This document shows positions 22,296-30,516 of a stretch of 64,000 nucleotides of DNA, piece after piece. A program made the translations under genes and the position numbers. The first letter of the stretch is position 1, and each line of letters starts with the position of its first letter. Source of the DNA: Streptomyces sp. DH37 (GTDB lineage: Bacteria; Actinomycetota; Actinomycetes; Streptomycetales; Streptomycetaceae). Location of the stretch: positions 62,001 to 126,000 of the forward strand of contig NZ_JARVKV010000012.1 of the NCBI RefSeq assembly GCF_029813835.1, given 5' to 3'. The notes under the pieces are model-generated. The model searched no databases and had not been told where the DNA came from. It saw nothing but the letters and a program-made list of their open reading frames with translations.

Positions 22296-22920
22296 GTGAA
22301 GCCTTTCCATCATCAGTTCCGCGACCAGCTGCTGGAGGGGTACGCGGCCGTAGACGTTCTCCCTGAGGCCCGAACATGATCAGATACTCGGCCGGTCCGT
22401 CGGCTCCAGCGTTCGCGACTCCATGGGGGATGCGGGTGTCGAACTCAACGACTTCTCCGGCAGTCAGGACGAGGTCCTGGCTGCCGAGTGCGAGCCACAG
22501 CCGCCCGTACAGGACGCACAGCCACTCGTAGCCCTCGTGGGACACCTGTCGGGGCCGCCCTGGCGGCTCCGCGACGGCAGGCAGGAGATGCTTGTGGGCG
22601 TGCAGGCCGCCGACGTACCGGGTCAGCGGCAACACCGCCTTGTCGTCGCCGAAGCTGTGCGGCGCCGTACTGCGGGGCTCGGCGGCAGGAGCGGGTGCGG
22701 TGCCGGCCAGCTCGTCGAGGGAGATTTCGTATTCCTTCGCCAGCTGCAGCAACACCTCCAGGGTGGGCTTGCGCCGACCCGTCTCGGTCCGCGACAGGGT
22801 GCTGGACGAGATGCCGGTCGCGCGGCTGACATCGGCGAGTGTGACGCCACGGCGCTCGCGCACGGCCCGCAGCCGGGACCCCATTGCCGCCAGCATCTGG
22901 GCCACGTCGTCCTCTGCCAC
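22225..22920 (-). CDS. XRE-family regulator with C-terminal cupin domain (C-terminus probably frameshifted)
   Basis: An N-terminal HTH_XRE domain (about 5-65: RAVRERRGVTLADVSRATGI, SSSTLSRTETGRRKPTLEVL) is followed by a cupin sensor domain (about 100-195: HEGYEWLCVLYGRLWLAL, TAGEVVEFDTRIPHGVANAG). GTG at 22920 has GAGAGGA upstream. After EYLIMFG (around 22370) the frame runs into the IS end. One base less in the GGGCC run would instead give LRENVYGRVPLQQLVAEL and a stop at 22293, so I infer a +1 insertion. It is divergent from the hydrolase gene and probably regulates it. Confidence 0.8.
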   Translation of the reverse strand: MAEDDVAQMLAAMGSRLRAVRERRGVTLADVSRATGISSSTLSRTETGRRKPTLEVLLQLAKEYEISLDELAGTAPAPAAEPRSTAPHSFGDDKAVLPLTRYVGGLHAHKHLLPAVAEPPGRPRQVSHEGYEWLCVLYGRLWLALGSQDLVLTAGEVVEFDTRIPHGVANAGADGPAEYLIMFGPQGERLRPRTPPAAGRGTDDGKASLSRFQPGAEGGADPGGSNRRSSW

Positions 22921-23063
22921 TGTCGCTGTTCCTCTCCGCCGTGCCGTTGCATCACCCTGCCTGCAAGTTTGCCAGAATGGCAACGCTGATCGCGCCGAGT
23001 GGCCGCCGCGCCGCATGATCGACAGGTAACCGCCGACCGTCCGCGAACTGAGGAGAAGTTCCC

Positions 23064-24050
23064 ATGAGATCCGAGCCAGCCCCCGTACTCCACCACCGCA
23101 CCGTCGAGGCCCCTGCAGGGCGCCTGCACCTGGTCGAGCAGGGCACCGGTCCGCTGGTCCTGCTCGTGCACGGCTTCCCCGAGTCCTGGTACTCCTGGCG
23201 CCACCAACTCCCGGCCCTCGCCGAAGCCGGATACCGGGCGGTGGCGATCGACGTACGCGGCTACGGCCGCTCCTCCAAGCCCGCCGTGACCGATGCCTAC
23301 CGGATGCTCGACCTGGTGGAGGACAACGTCGCCGTCGTCCGTGCCCTCGGCGAGGAGAACGCGGTCGTCATCGGCCACGACTGGGGCTCCAACATCGCCG
23401 CCACCTCCGCCCTGCTCCGCCCCGAGGTCTTCCGGGCCGTCGGCCTGCTGAGCGTCCCCTACGTGCCACCCGGTGGCCCCCGGCCCACCGACGTCTTCGG
23501 CCAGATCGGCGGCCCCGAGCAGGAGTTCTATGTCTCCTACTTCCAGAAGCCCGGCCGCGCCGAGACGGAGATCGAGCCCGACGTCCGGGGCTGGCTCGCA
23601 GGCTTCTACGCGGCCCTGTCCGCCGACACCATGCCCCCCAAGGGCGAGCCCGACCCGCACTTCGTCGCCCACGGCGGCCGGCTGCGCGACCGTTTCCCTG
23701 CCGGCCCGCTCCCGGCCTGGCTGAGCGAGGAAGACCTCGACGTCTACGCCGGAGAGTTCGAGCGCACCGGCCTGACCGGCGCCCTGAACCGCTATCGCAA
23801 TATGGACCGCGACTGGGAAGACCTCGCCTCCCACCGCGGAGCCCCGATCACGCAGCCCGCCTTGTTCATCGGCGGCGCACTGGACGCCTCCACCACCTGG
23901 ATGGCCGACGCCATCGACGCCTACCCCACCACCCTCCCCGCCCTGTCCGCCTCCCACATCCTGGACGGCTGCGGCCACTGGATCCAGCAGGAACGCCCCG
24001 ACGAGGTCAACAGAGTGCTGACCGACTGGCTCGCCACCATCCACGGCTGA
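23064..24050 (+). CDS. Alpha/beta hydrolase, epoxide hydrolase-like
   Basis: A 328-residue soluble hydrolase. It has the oxyanion-hole motif HGFPESW, nucleophile Asp in VIGHDWGSN (D106) and catalytic His in DGCGHWIQQE near residue 303. Asp rather than Ser at the nucleophile, with HGFP, points to epoxide hydrolase or a haloalkane-dehalogenase relative. The lid domain (about 150-250) carries tyrosines that could activate an epoxide. GAGGAGAAG lies upstream of the ATG. It is cargo of the IS-bounded unit and divergent from the XRE-cupin regulator (143-base gap). Confidence 0.9.
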   Translation: MRSEPAPVLHHRTVEAPAGRLHLVEQGTGPLVLLVHGFPESWYSWRHQLPALAEAGYRAVAIDVRGYGRSSKPAVTDAYRMLDLVEDNVAVVRALGEENAVVIGHDWGSNIAATSALLRPEVFRAVGLLSVPYVPPGGPRPTDVFGQIGGPEQEFYVSYFQKPGRAETEIEPDVRGWLAGFYAALSADTMPPKGEPDPHFVAHGGRLRDRFPAGPLPAWLSEEDLDVYAGEFERTGLTGALNRYRNMDRDWEDLASHRGAPITQPALFIGGALDASTTWMADAIDAYPTTLPALSASHILDGCGHWIQQERPDEVNRVLTDWLATIHG

Positions 24051-24080
24051 ACCGGGCGGGCCAGCAGGACAGTTGGCAGT

Positions 24081-24969
24081 GAGGCTTTTCCATCATCGTT
24101 CTGAGCTGGCCAGATGCAGGGTGAGGACGGCCTGAACGAGGCCGGTGATGCGGGTGGTCGAGCACCGGAGCCTGCGCAGGAGGCGCAGGACTTGAGGGTG
24201 GCCATGGCCTGCTCGACGAGGGCGCGGATCTTCGCGTGGGACCGGTTGACCGCCTGTTGACCGGTGGAAAGAGTCTCCCACCGCCCCCAGCACGGGGTGC
24301 GGACCGTGCGGCCGACGCCCCGGTAGCCCTTGTCGGCCCAACAGGTGATGCCGACCTCGGCGAGGGCGTCAATGATGCCGTGCTCGCGGGCCGCGCGGAC
24401 GTCGTGGACGGCGCCGGGCAGAGCCGGTGAGACCCACAGCAGCCGTCCGAAGGGATCGGCGAGAACCTGCACGTTCATCCCGTGCCTCTTGTGCTTCCCC
24501 GAGTAGAACGGCCGGTCGGCTGCGATCCGGTCGATCGGCAGCAGGGTGCCATCCAGCAGCACGAACGCCTTCGACGATGCCGCCCGGGCCGCGTCCGCGA
24601 GGGTGGGGGCGAGGGCGGCCAGGACCTCGACGGCCTCGGTGATGTACCGGTACGCGGTCGTGGTCCCGATGCCGAATCCGGCTGCGAGCTGGGCATACGG
24701 GTGGCCGTTGCGGAGATGGGCGAGGGTGAGCAGGGCCTGCCGGCCGGCACTCAGGCGCCGCCAGCGGGTGCCGAGCTCCCGACGGCGCTGACGGAGCTTG
24801 GCGGACAGGAAGCGCAGGGCAGAACTGGACACGTCGACGCCCGACGGGTAGACAAGCACACGAAGCCTCTGGTGGAGACGGATTTCTTGGTCGAAAACCC
24901 ATCTACCAGGAGCTTCGTCCGTCTGTCACGCCAACTCCCCCGCTCCCGCAGCAGGTTGGAAAACGCTCA
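24081..24969 (-). mobile_element. IS5-type insertion sequence, copy B (defective)
   Basis: A homologue of copy A in the same orientation. The right end at 24953-24969 is the exact complement of copy A's left end. The left end is near GAGGCTTTTCCATCATC (24081-24097). The transposase reading frame is broken. Confidence 0.65.
24093..24859 (-). pseudogene. Frameshifted IS5-family transposase
   Basis: It is clearly homologous to the copy A transposase: VLVYPSGVDVSSSALRFL start, YYSGKHKRHG-like FYSGKHKRHGMNVQ, and GAVHDVRAAR with CWADKGYRG. After MATLKSC (around 24196) the frame changes. The expected continuation LLRRLRCSTTRITGLVQAVL is found in another frame to a stop at 24093. Comparison with copy A shows one missing base just after the TCCTG codons. 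It keeps the DDE residues but probably makes no full-length protein. Confidence 0.85.
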
Positions 24970-25163
24970 TTACCCGGTCCCTTCGGGGCTCATCGAGCGC
25001 CCCCGCGCCATCCCCGCGCCGGCATCGGCCACGAGACGGGAACGCGTGCTTCCGGCGAAGTAGGGACGCCCCACGGCCCCTTGGCCGCAGCGGTGGCGCA
25101 CCGCGCCGGCCCTTCGCCCGGCCGCGTCGTCGCGGCGCGGCCGGGCGAAGGCCCGGCGTCCGG

Positions 25164-25816
25164 TCAGGCGGGGAGGTCGCGGAGGTCCACGGGAGTGCAG
25201 TCGCGCAGTTCCAGGACCTGCCGGTGGGCCACCGTCCACCGGATCGCCGGATGGTCGTGGGCGACCTCCTCCAAGCCGTCGGTGACCGGCTCCAGCGTGG
25301 CCGGGTGGTGGACGATCCCGGCCCCCCCCACACCGCGGCCCGGCCCACCAGCGCCGCCACGTGCCCCTCCCGCAGTTGCGGACAGGCCCGCACCGAGAGG
25401 CGGGCGCAGGGCACGCACACCGGCGGCGCCGTCGTCCGCTCCCCCTCCTCCACCGGCCGGCCCACGTCCCGCAGCACGAACAGCCACGGCCCGCTCCCCG
25501 TCGTCGGCCCGCCGCACACCTGGCAGAGCATGCGCCGCACCGCCCGCCGCTGCCGCAGCGCGTGCACCAACTGGTACTGCGGCCTGCCCCGGCCCGGCGC
25601 ACACGCCTGCCGCACCCACAGCACCCCGCGCCCGTCCCGGTCGTACGCGGGCTCCCCCGGATACCCGACCCCCTCACCGTCCGCTCCCACCCGCCGCACC
25701 ACCGGCGGACGGCGCGCCCGCTCCCGGCTCCACGAGGCGATGTAGGGAACCGGCCCCGGCACCGCACCCTCGCGGGACGGCGCGCCCGGTCCCTCCTCGG
25801 TCAGGTACGTGTTCAT
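25164..25816 (-). pseudogene. Zinc-ribbon protein of unknown function, frameshifted at a poly-C tract
   Basis: From the ATG at 25816 (MNTYLTEEGPGAPS) the frame reads well through MLCQVCGGPTTGSGPW and PPVCVPCARLSVRACPQ, four cysteines that could bind zinc. At a run of eight C (25322-25329, plus strand) the frame is lost. The continuation AGIVHHPATLEPVTDGLEEV...LRDLPA is found in the neighbouring frame, with a stop at 25164. The corrected protein would be about 216 residues. The family is not recognised; it is linked to the GntR gene by shared operators. The break may be natural slippage, mutation or a sequencing error. Confidence 0.6.
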
Positions 25817-25986
25817 GAAGCCTCCACTCAGATTGCATGCAGGACGTCGGCCAGAGCCGACTCGGGGACGACGCGGCATCGTGGGGACGACGGATCCAGT
25901 CCCCTCAAGTCCGTCCGACCAGAAGCCCTGAGGAGGCGTAGGCGCGTTCGGGCAGCCCGAAGAAGGCCGCCAGGGACTCGCCAACC

Positions 25987-26027
25987 TCCCTAGGGATATT
26001 TATAGACAGCTTCCCTAGGGAGGTCAA
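25987..26027 (-). promoter_or_regulatory. Promoter with two GntR operators
   Basis: On the minus strand there is a near-ideal promoter: TTGACC (26022-26027), 17-base spacer, TATAAA (25999-26004). Two identical palindromes TCCCTAGGGA lie at 26012-26021 (inside the spacer) and 25987-25996 (just past the -10), centres 25 bp apart. A regulator bound there would block RNA polymerase. It drives the 25816 gene. Confidence 0.8.
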
Positions 26028-26052
26028 TCGGTCCGAGCCCAGAACACCGAAA

Positions 26053-26079
26053 AGGGAGCCCGCCTGAGGTGGGCTCCCT
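26053..26079 (-). terminator. Terminator after the GntR gene
   Basis: AGGGAGCCC at 26053-26061 pairs with GGGCTCCCT at 26071-26079, loop 9 bases, 20 bases past the GntR stop. AAAA flanks it and gives a U-run on the minus strand transcript. Confidence 0.75.
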
Positions 26080-26099
26080 GGAGTCGGTTGCGGACGGTT

Positions 26100-26837
26100 C
26101 TAGCTGTTCAGGTGGTACTCCATGACGTAGACGCCCGCGTCCAGCAGCATCCGGTTCATCTCGACGGCGCGGCCGTCCTCGGTGAACGCGGTGCGCCAGA
26201 TCTCCACCACCGGCGTTCCCTCCGCGAGGTGCAGCCGCCCGGCCTCGTCCTGACTGGGCATGCGCGCCCGCAGCTCCTCGGTGAAGCGGACGGGCTCCAG
26301 CCCCAGCTCCGCCAGGCGCGCGTAGGTACCGCCAGGCCCGGTGTCGGGCTGGGCGATCGCGGTGTCGCGCACCAACTCGGCCGGCAGGTAGGAGGTGGCC
26401 GCCTGGACCGGCTCGCCCTCCACCACGAACACGCGGTCGCGGACCACGACCGGGGCCCCTTCGGCCAGGTCCAGCACGTACGCCACATGGTCGGGTGCGG
26501 CCGTCTCGTAGACCTTCAGATCGGTGACCGACAACGGACGCTCACCCAGGTCCGCGGCCCAGATGGACCGACCCGCGCCCCAGCCCTCCTGGGCCAAGCG
26601 GCGGTTGGCCACCCGCCGGATCGGCCGGAACTCCCGCACATAGGTCCCGCTGCCTCGCCTGCGGACCGCCAGTCCTTCCGTGACCAGCAGCGTCAGCGCC
26701 CGGCGGGCGGTCTCCTTGGCCACGCCGTACTCGCGCACCAGGGCCGGCTCACCAGGAAGCCGGGCTCCGCGAGCCAGCTCGCCCGACTGGATACGCTCCC
26801 GCAGCGCGTCGGCGATCTGCCTGGCACTCTCCGCCAT
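26100..26837 (-). CDS. GntR-family repressor with UTRA domain (KorSA-like)
   Basis: A 245-residue regulator. The N-terminal winged helix is SARQIADALRERIQSGELARG...LPGEPALVREYGVAKETARRAL...RRRGSGTYV (1-70). The C-terminal UTRA effector domain follows (about 85-240: VVRDRVFVVEGEPVQAATSYLP; GTPVVEIWRTAFTEDGRAVEM). GntR/UTRA repressors control transfer functions in Streptomyces integrative elements (for example KorSA of pSAM2); that role is inferred. TCCCTAGGGT lies 14 bases upstream of the start, matching the two sites in front of the 25816 gene, so autoregulation is likely. Confidence 0.9.
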   Translation of the reverse strand: MAESARQIADALRERIQSGELARGARLPGEPALVREYGVAKETARRALTLLVTEGLAVRRRGSGTYVREFRPIRRVANRRLAQEGWGAGRSIWAADLGERPLSVTDLKVYETAAPDHVAYVLDLAEGAPVVVRDRVFVVEGEPVQAATSYLPAELVRDTAIAQPDTGPGGTYARLAELGLEPVRFTEELRARMPSQDEAGRLHLAEGTPVVEIWRTAFTEDGRAVEMNRMLLDAGVYVMEYHLNS

Positions 26838-27282
26838 CGATGGCCCTCACTTCCCTAGGGTGCTTCCCTTCCACCTTGGCACAGAAGTTCCAGAACCGAT
26901 TCCGCGAGTGCATCCGCCACCCGTCGACCGTGCGACCGGCCCCGGCTCGCCACAGTTGGAGTGAGTAACAACCTTCTCCACAGGTTCAAGGCGGCTCACT
27001 ACCGGGCCGCCGTTCCTGTCTCCGCCCCGGCACCCGCCGACCGCGCGCTAGCAGCAAGCACCTGGGTTGCTGTCGAGCGGGTCGGTGGCTGGGACGGTCG
27101 GCGTCGCGACTTACACAGCCACCTTGGGGCGAGCCTCGCACCGAAGCTGTTACGCCGATCCCCGAGGTAGACCTCTGCACGTCCTCTTTCGATCTTCACA
27201 TCGACCGACTCCAGCAGCCACCGAACACCACGATCGGCGATCGCCGCTAGACTGCCGGGGATCATGGCAGGGGGACGGTATC
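26838..27282. other. Intergenic region between the GntR gene and the HEPN/ATPase operon
   Basis: About 445 bases between divergent genes. It contains the GntR operator at 26852-26861 and presumably the promoter of the downstream operon. A reading frame from 27067 is open but its first 70 codons look like noise. I see no RNA gene. Confidence 0.5.
26852..26861 (-). promoter_or_regulatory. Autoregulatory GntR operator
   Basis: TCCCTAGGGT, one mismatch from the TCCCTAGGGA palindromes at 25987 and 26012, placed just upstream of the GntR start codon. Confidence 0.65.
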
Positions 27283-27672
27283 TTGCTAGAGGATGCAGCA
27301 CGAGCGCGCCAGCGGGAATCCAAGCTGCTACAAGAGCACGGCCAGATGTGTGGCGCTGTCTACCTGGTTGGGTACGTCATCGAATGCAAGCTTAAAACCC
27401 TCCTGCATAAGATGGGCAAGCGTTTCCCTCGGTCAGGATCTGCTGGACATGACCTGCGAGGGCTCTGGGATGCGGCTGGCCTCAGAAGTCAAGATCTAAG
27501 CGGCCACAAAAAGGCCTTTATGGATACGTGGACTACGAGTCTCAGATATAGCGCCAAATTACCCGAAGGGACTTCGGCGGAAGAACTCCTCCGCGGAGCA
27601 CAAGAACTATCCTCGTATGTAACCTCTCGAATTCGTTACGCCCGCCCATACAATAGAGGAGGAAGTCAATGA
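27283..27672 (+). CDS. Small HEPN-like protein, partner of the downstream ATPase
   Basis: A 129-residue mostly helical protein. The segment GAVYLVGYVIECKLKTLLHK followed by SGSAGHDLRGLW and TTSLRYS resembles HEPN domains, which often have an A/G-rich helix, (E/K)xxLKxLL and a HDLxxL motif. R-x5-H in RSGSAGH could match the HEPN RNase motif, but this is weak. The TTG at 27283 has GGGGGA about 8 bases upstream; the ATG at 27346 is a shorter alternative. Base composition is clearly lower in G+C than the core genes. Its stop overlaps the next start (ATGA), so the two are translationally coupled. Confidence 0.6.
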   Translation: MLEDAARARQRESKLLQEHGQMCGAVYLVGYVIECKLKTLLHKMGKRFPRSGSAGHDLRGLWDAAGLRSQDLSGHKKAFMDTWTTSLRYSAKLPEGTSAEELLRGAQELSSYVTSRIRYARPYNRGGSQ

Positions 27673-30287
27673 CCGGCGAGGTCACGACTAGCCGATCTAT
27701 CCGGCAGCAGATCGAGAGTAACGCCCGTTCCGCCGGTTTGGCCGATGCTCAAATCTATGTTGCCGAAGACGGCTTTGGGTCCTTTTTGGTCCGAGTGGTC
27801 CACGAATTGCTAGATGAGGTAAGCGACTCAGAGCGGCGTAAAATGCTCCTCAAGGGAGTGACTAATTTTGTATCAACTGCCGAGCTAATCACTCCCAGCG
27901 AAGAAGAGTGGTACGGCCCGCCGTTCAGCGAAGCCACCGGTCAGATGCCTCTATGGCATGAAGTCCTAAGCCGCCCAGTCTCAGATGATGAGCTGACATT
28001 CGCCACTGATCTAGACCAGGACATTGAGCTCCCAGCTATCGTCACTTTCTACTCCCTGCGGGGCGGAGTGGGGCGCACAACTGCTCTTGCAGCGGCTGCG
28101 CGCATTTTGTCTGAGCGCGGCCGTCGACTGCTTTGTATTGACATGGATCTCGAAGCACCGGGGCTCGCTACCGTCTTGGGTTGCCCCGAACCTAGGGAAA
28201 ACCAAGGAGTACTTCCGCTTCTTTTGGCTCTAGAGCGAGGCGATGAAGTAGACATCAGAGATCACGTACTGCGAGTCATTGAGGGCGAGGAACTCTATTG
28301 CCTGCCGGCAGGGCAACTCAGCAGCGACTACGCTGATCGCCTTCGCTTGCTGGACCCTGAAGTCTGGTACAGAGAGGCCGATAATCCGCTTCACAAACTT
28401 CTACGGTTGGCAAAAGATTCAGCACTTGAACCGGACCTGGTGCTCCTCGACTCCCGCACTGGAATTTCTCCAGTTGCCGCACCACTCCTGTTTGACGTAT
28501 CAGACCTAGCCGTCATTTGCTTCTATCCCCATCCTCAAGCAGAACGGGGCACTGAGCTTCTCGTCAAGGCTCTCATGTCCGCCAAAAGCCGTAGGACCAC
28601 ATCCGGCATTCCGCTCACACCCGAACCACGGTTCATCGTTTCCCCACTGCCACCAGGACCGTCTGCGGAGAGTGTTCTCACGCGCGCAGTCACGTGGATC
28701 GACCAGTGGATCGGGGATGCCCAGAGCCGCCGTAGTGAAGAATACGGCCAGCTTCGAGCAGACGAAATCACCCACGCCGTAAGTTACTCGCCAGATACCG
28801 CCTTTCGAGACAAGGTCAGCAATGGTGTCGCAACTCGCGAAGCCTATGGAGCGGTGGCAGATTGGCTGGAGCAGTTGCTACCTCAGACGTACGCGCTTTC
28901 AGCTTCAAGCAGAAATCGAAAGTCTGATGTACTGGAGCAGCTTGACTTCTCTACTGGCACAGCAGAGCAGCAAGCCAGCCTTCTTGACGACTTCGTGCAC
29001 ACTCGTGTAGCACAACAAGCACTTGATCCCCGATCCCCGCTGGTGATCGGGCGTAAGGGCACAGGGAAAACAGCCGTCTTCCGCTGGCTCATGGAGAGGT
29101 ATCCAGACAACGAGAATCCAGTTATCGTTTTTTCCCCTCATGCATTCAGGCATTCCTACAGATGGACCCTCGGCTCCCAGGCCCTAGAAATTATTGAACT
29201 GGAATTCCCGGGGGAGTCAGTCTGGACGACCTTCTGGCCTTGTTACACGGCACTAGCGGCATACTTCACTCTGCCGCAGGAGGAGCGCGCAGGACCGCCC
29301 GCCAGATTCGAACTCAGCGCAGAGACTCTTAATTCCGTCTACGATGAGCTATCCACGCTCGACGTAGTCAGGCATATGATGAGCCGCCCTATGGCCGGGC
29401 TTCTTGGTTCCCGCTGGCTGAGAGACATCAACAGCAGTGCAAAAAACCGGCATATTCTGCTATTCGATGGCCTCGACACTGGGTTTGGAAACAACGCCGA
29501 GAGCCGAAAGAGAAGGACTCGCGCCGTCACGGGCTTGATGACCTTTCTGACAGAATCAGAAGCTCATCTTTCTTCATTGTCTTTCAAAGTGATGCTCCGG
29601 GTGGACATCTGGCAACAGCTTCGCTTTGAGAATAAGAGCCATCTCTACGGGCGCTCTGTTCAGCTTATGTGGCGGGATCAGAACGACTATTTCAAGACTG
29701 TGCTGAAGCAAGCTATTCGCAGCGAAGCCTACCGAGAGATGCTCGCAGAACTGAGAGTCGGCCCCGCTGTCGATGACTGGCGTGACGATGAAGTGCGCCG
29801 CGCTTGGAATCTCCTCGTCGGGGAGCGAATGAAGGGAGGCAAAACAACCTTCACGCGCAACTGGGTGTGGAACCGCCTAGCCGACGGCCAAGGGGATCAC
29901 GGACCACGTTCCCTCTCCCAACTATTCCATGCGGCCGTTCAATGGGAGAAGCGTGAAGAAGCACGGAGCAGTTACGACCGCAGCATCATGAGGCCGCGAG
30001 CTCTTGTTCCCAGCCTTGATAAGGTTAGCGTCGAAGCGCTTGGCGCTCTGCAAGAAGAGTTCCCAGAGCTTGATGGAGTTGTGGAGGCTCTAAGAAATTT
30101 GCGGAGAACTCCGATCGAGCCAGGGGAAATTGAAGCAGTTGATCCAACTGCTGCCGAGCGTGTTGACCTTGCTCTCGAGGTAGGTCTGTTGGAAATCTAT
30201 GAAGGCACACAAGACGATGTACGCCGGTACAGAGTACCCGACCTATACAGGCTTGCGCTCGGGTTGACGCGGCGAGGACAGGCATAG
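27669..30287 (+). CDS. Two-module P-loop ATPase: KGGVGR-type ParA-like domain fused to a second AAA/STAND-like ATPase
   Basis: An 872-residue protein. Residues 1-115 are an unassigned helical region. A ParA/MinD-like domain follows with the deviant Walker A LRGGVGRTT (130-138), IDMDLEAPGL and the signature LLDSRTGIS (D261), typical of KGGVGR-variant ATPases. A second P-loop GRKGTGKT (461-468) with LLFDGLDTG (599-605) starts another ATPase module like those of the Sll1717/STAND type. The C-terminus (about 760-872) could be a winged-helix or sensor region. The upstream partner is HEPN-like. Codon use is A/T-richer than the neighbours and points to horizontal transfer. A phage-defence or conflict role is inferred from context only. 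Confidence 0.82.
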   Translation: MTGEVTTSRSIRQQIESNARSAGLADAQIYVAEDGFGSFLVRVVHELLDEVSDSERRKMLLKGVTNFVSTAELITPSEEEWYGPPFSEATGQMPLWHEVLSRPVSDDELTFATDLDQDIELPAIVTFYSLRGGVGRTTALAAAARILSERGRRLLCIDMDLEAPGLATVLGCPEPRENQGVLPLLLALERGDEVDIRDHVLRVIEGEELYCLPAGQLSSDYADRLRLLDPEVWYREADNPLHKLLRLAKDSALEPDLVLLDSRTGISPVAAPLLFDVSDLAVICFYPHPQAERGTELLVKALMSAKSRRTTSGIPLTPEPRFIVSPLPPGPSAESVLTRAVTWIDQWIGDAQSRRSEEYGQLRADEITHAVSYSPDTAFRDKVSNGVATREAYGAVADWLEQLLPQTYALSASSRNRKSDVLEQLDFSTGTAEQQASLLDDFVHTRVAQQALDPRSPLVIGRKGTGKTAVFRWLMERYPDNENPVIVFSPHAFRHSYRWTLGSQALEIIELEFPGESVWTTFWPCYTALAAYFTLPQEERAGPPARFELSAETLNSVYDELSTLDVVRHMMSRPMAGLLGSRWLRDINSSAKNRHILLFDGLDTGFGNNAESRKRRTRAVTGLMTFLTESEAHLSSLSFKVMLRVDIWQQLRFENKSHLYGRSVQLMWRDQNDYFKTVLKQAIRSEAYREMLAELRVGPAVDDWRDDEVRRAWNLLVGERMKGGKTTFTRNWVWNRLADGQGDHGPRSLSQLFHAAVQWEKREEARSSYDRSIMRPRALVPSLDKVSVEALGALQEEFPELDGVVEALRNLRRTPIEPGEIEAVDPTAAERVDLALEVGLLEIYEGTQDDVRRYRVPDLYRLALGLTRRGQA

Positions 30288-30516
30288 CTCCTTGTTTCCA
30301 TGTGCCAGTTGGTGAGACATGGTGAAACCGCCAGATGACATCAACCTCGGAATACGGATTGAGGCCACCATGGAAGAAAAATGAGCCACTTGCTCCGCAA
30401 GAGTTAGACGGGCCCCACAACTCGGTAATTAAACTTGCAAATCGGATGCCTCAGGAACTCTGACACAAGTCGCCCTACATGGGGAGACAGCACCGGGAGT
30501 TGGAGACGATGAACCC

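Larger units (their letters stand above)
21400..24969. mobile_element. Composite-transposon-like unit of two related IS elements
   Basis: TGAGCGTTTTCCAACCT at 21400-21416 and its perfect complement at 24953-24969 bound a segment made of IS copy A, an XRE-cupin regulator, an epoxide hydrolase-like gene and IS copy B. The two transposases are homologous and in the same orientation, so the outer ends correspond to a left and a right IS end, as in a direct-repeat composite transposon. A target duplication is not evident at the borders. Confidence 0.6.

Noticed and set aside
27067..27282. N-terminal extension of the HEPN-like protein.
   Set aside because: These 72 codons have no convincing protein character, and a TTG with a good ribosome-binding site lies at 27283.
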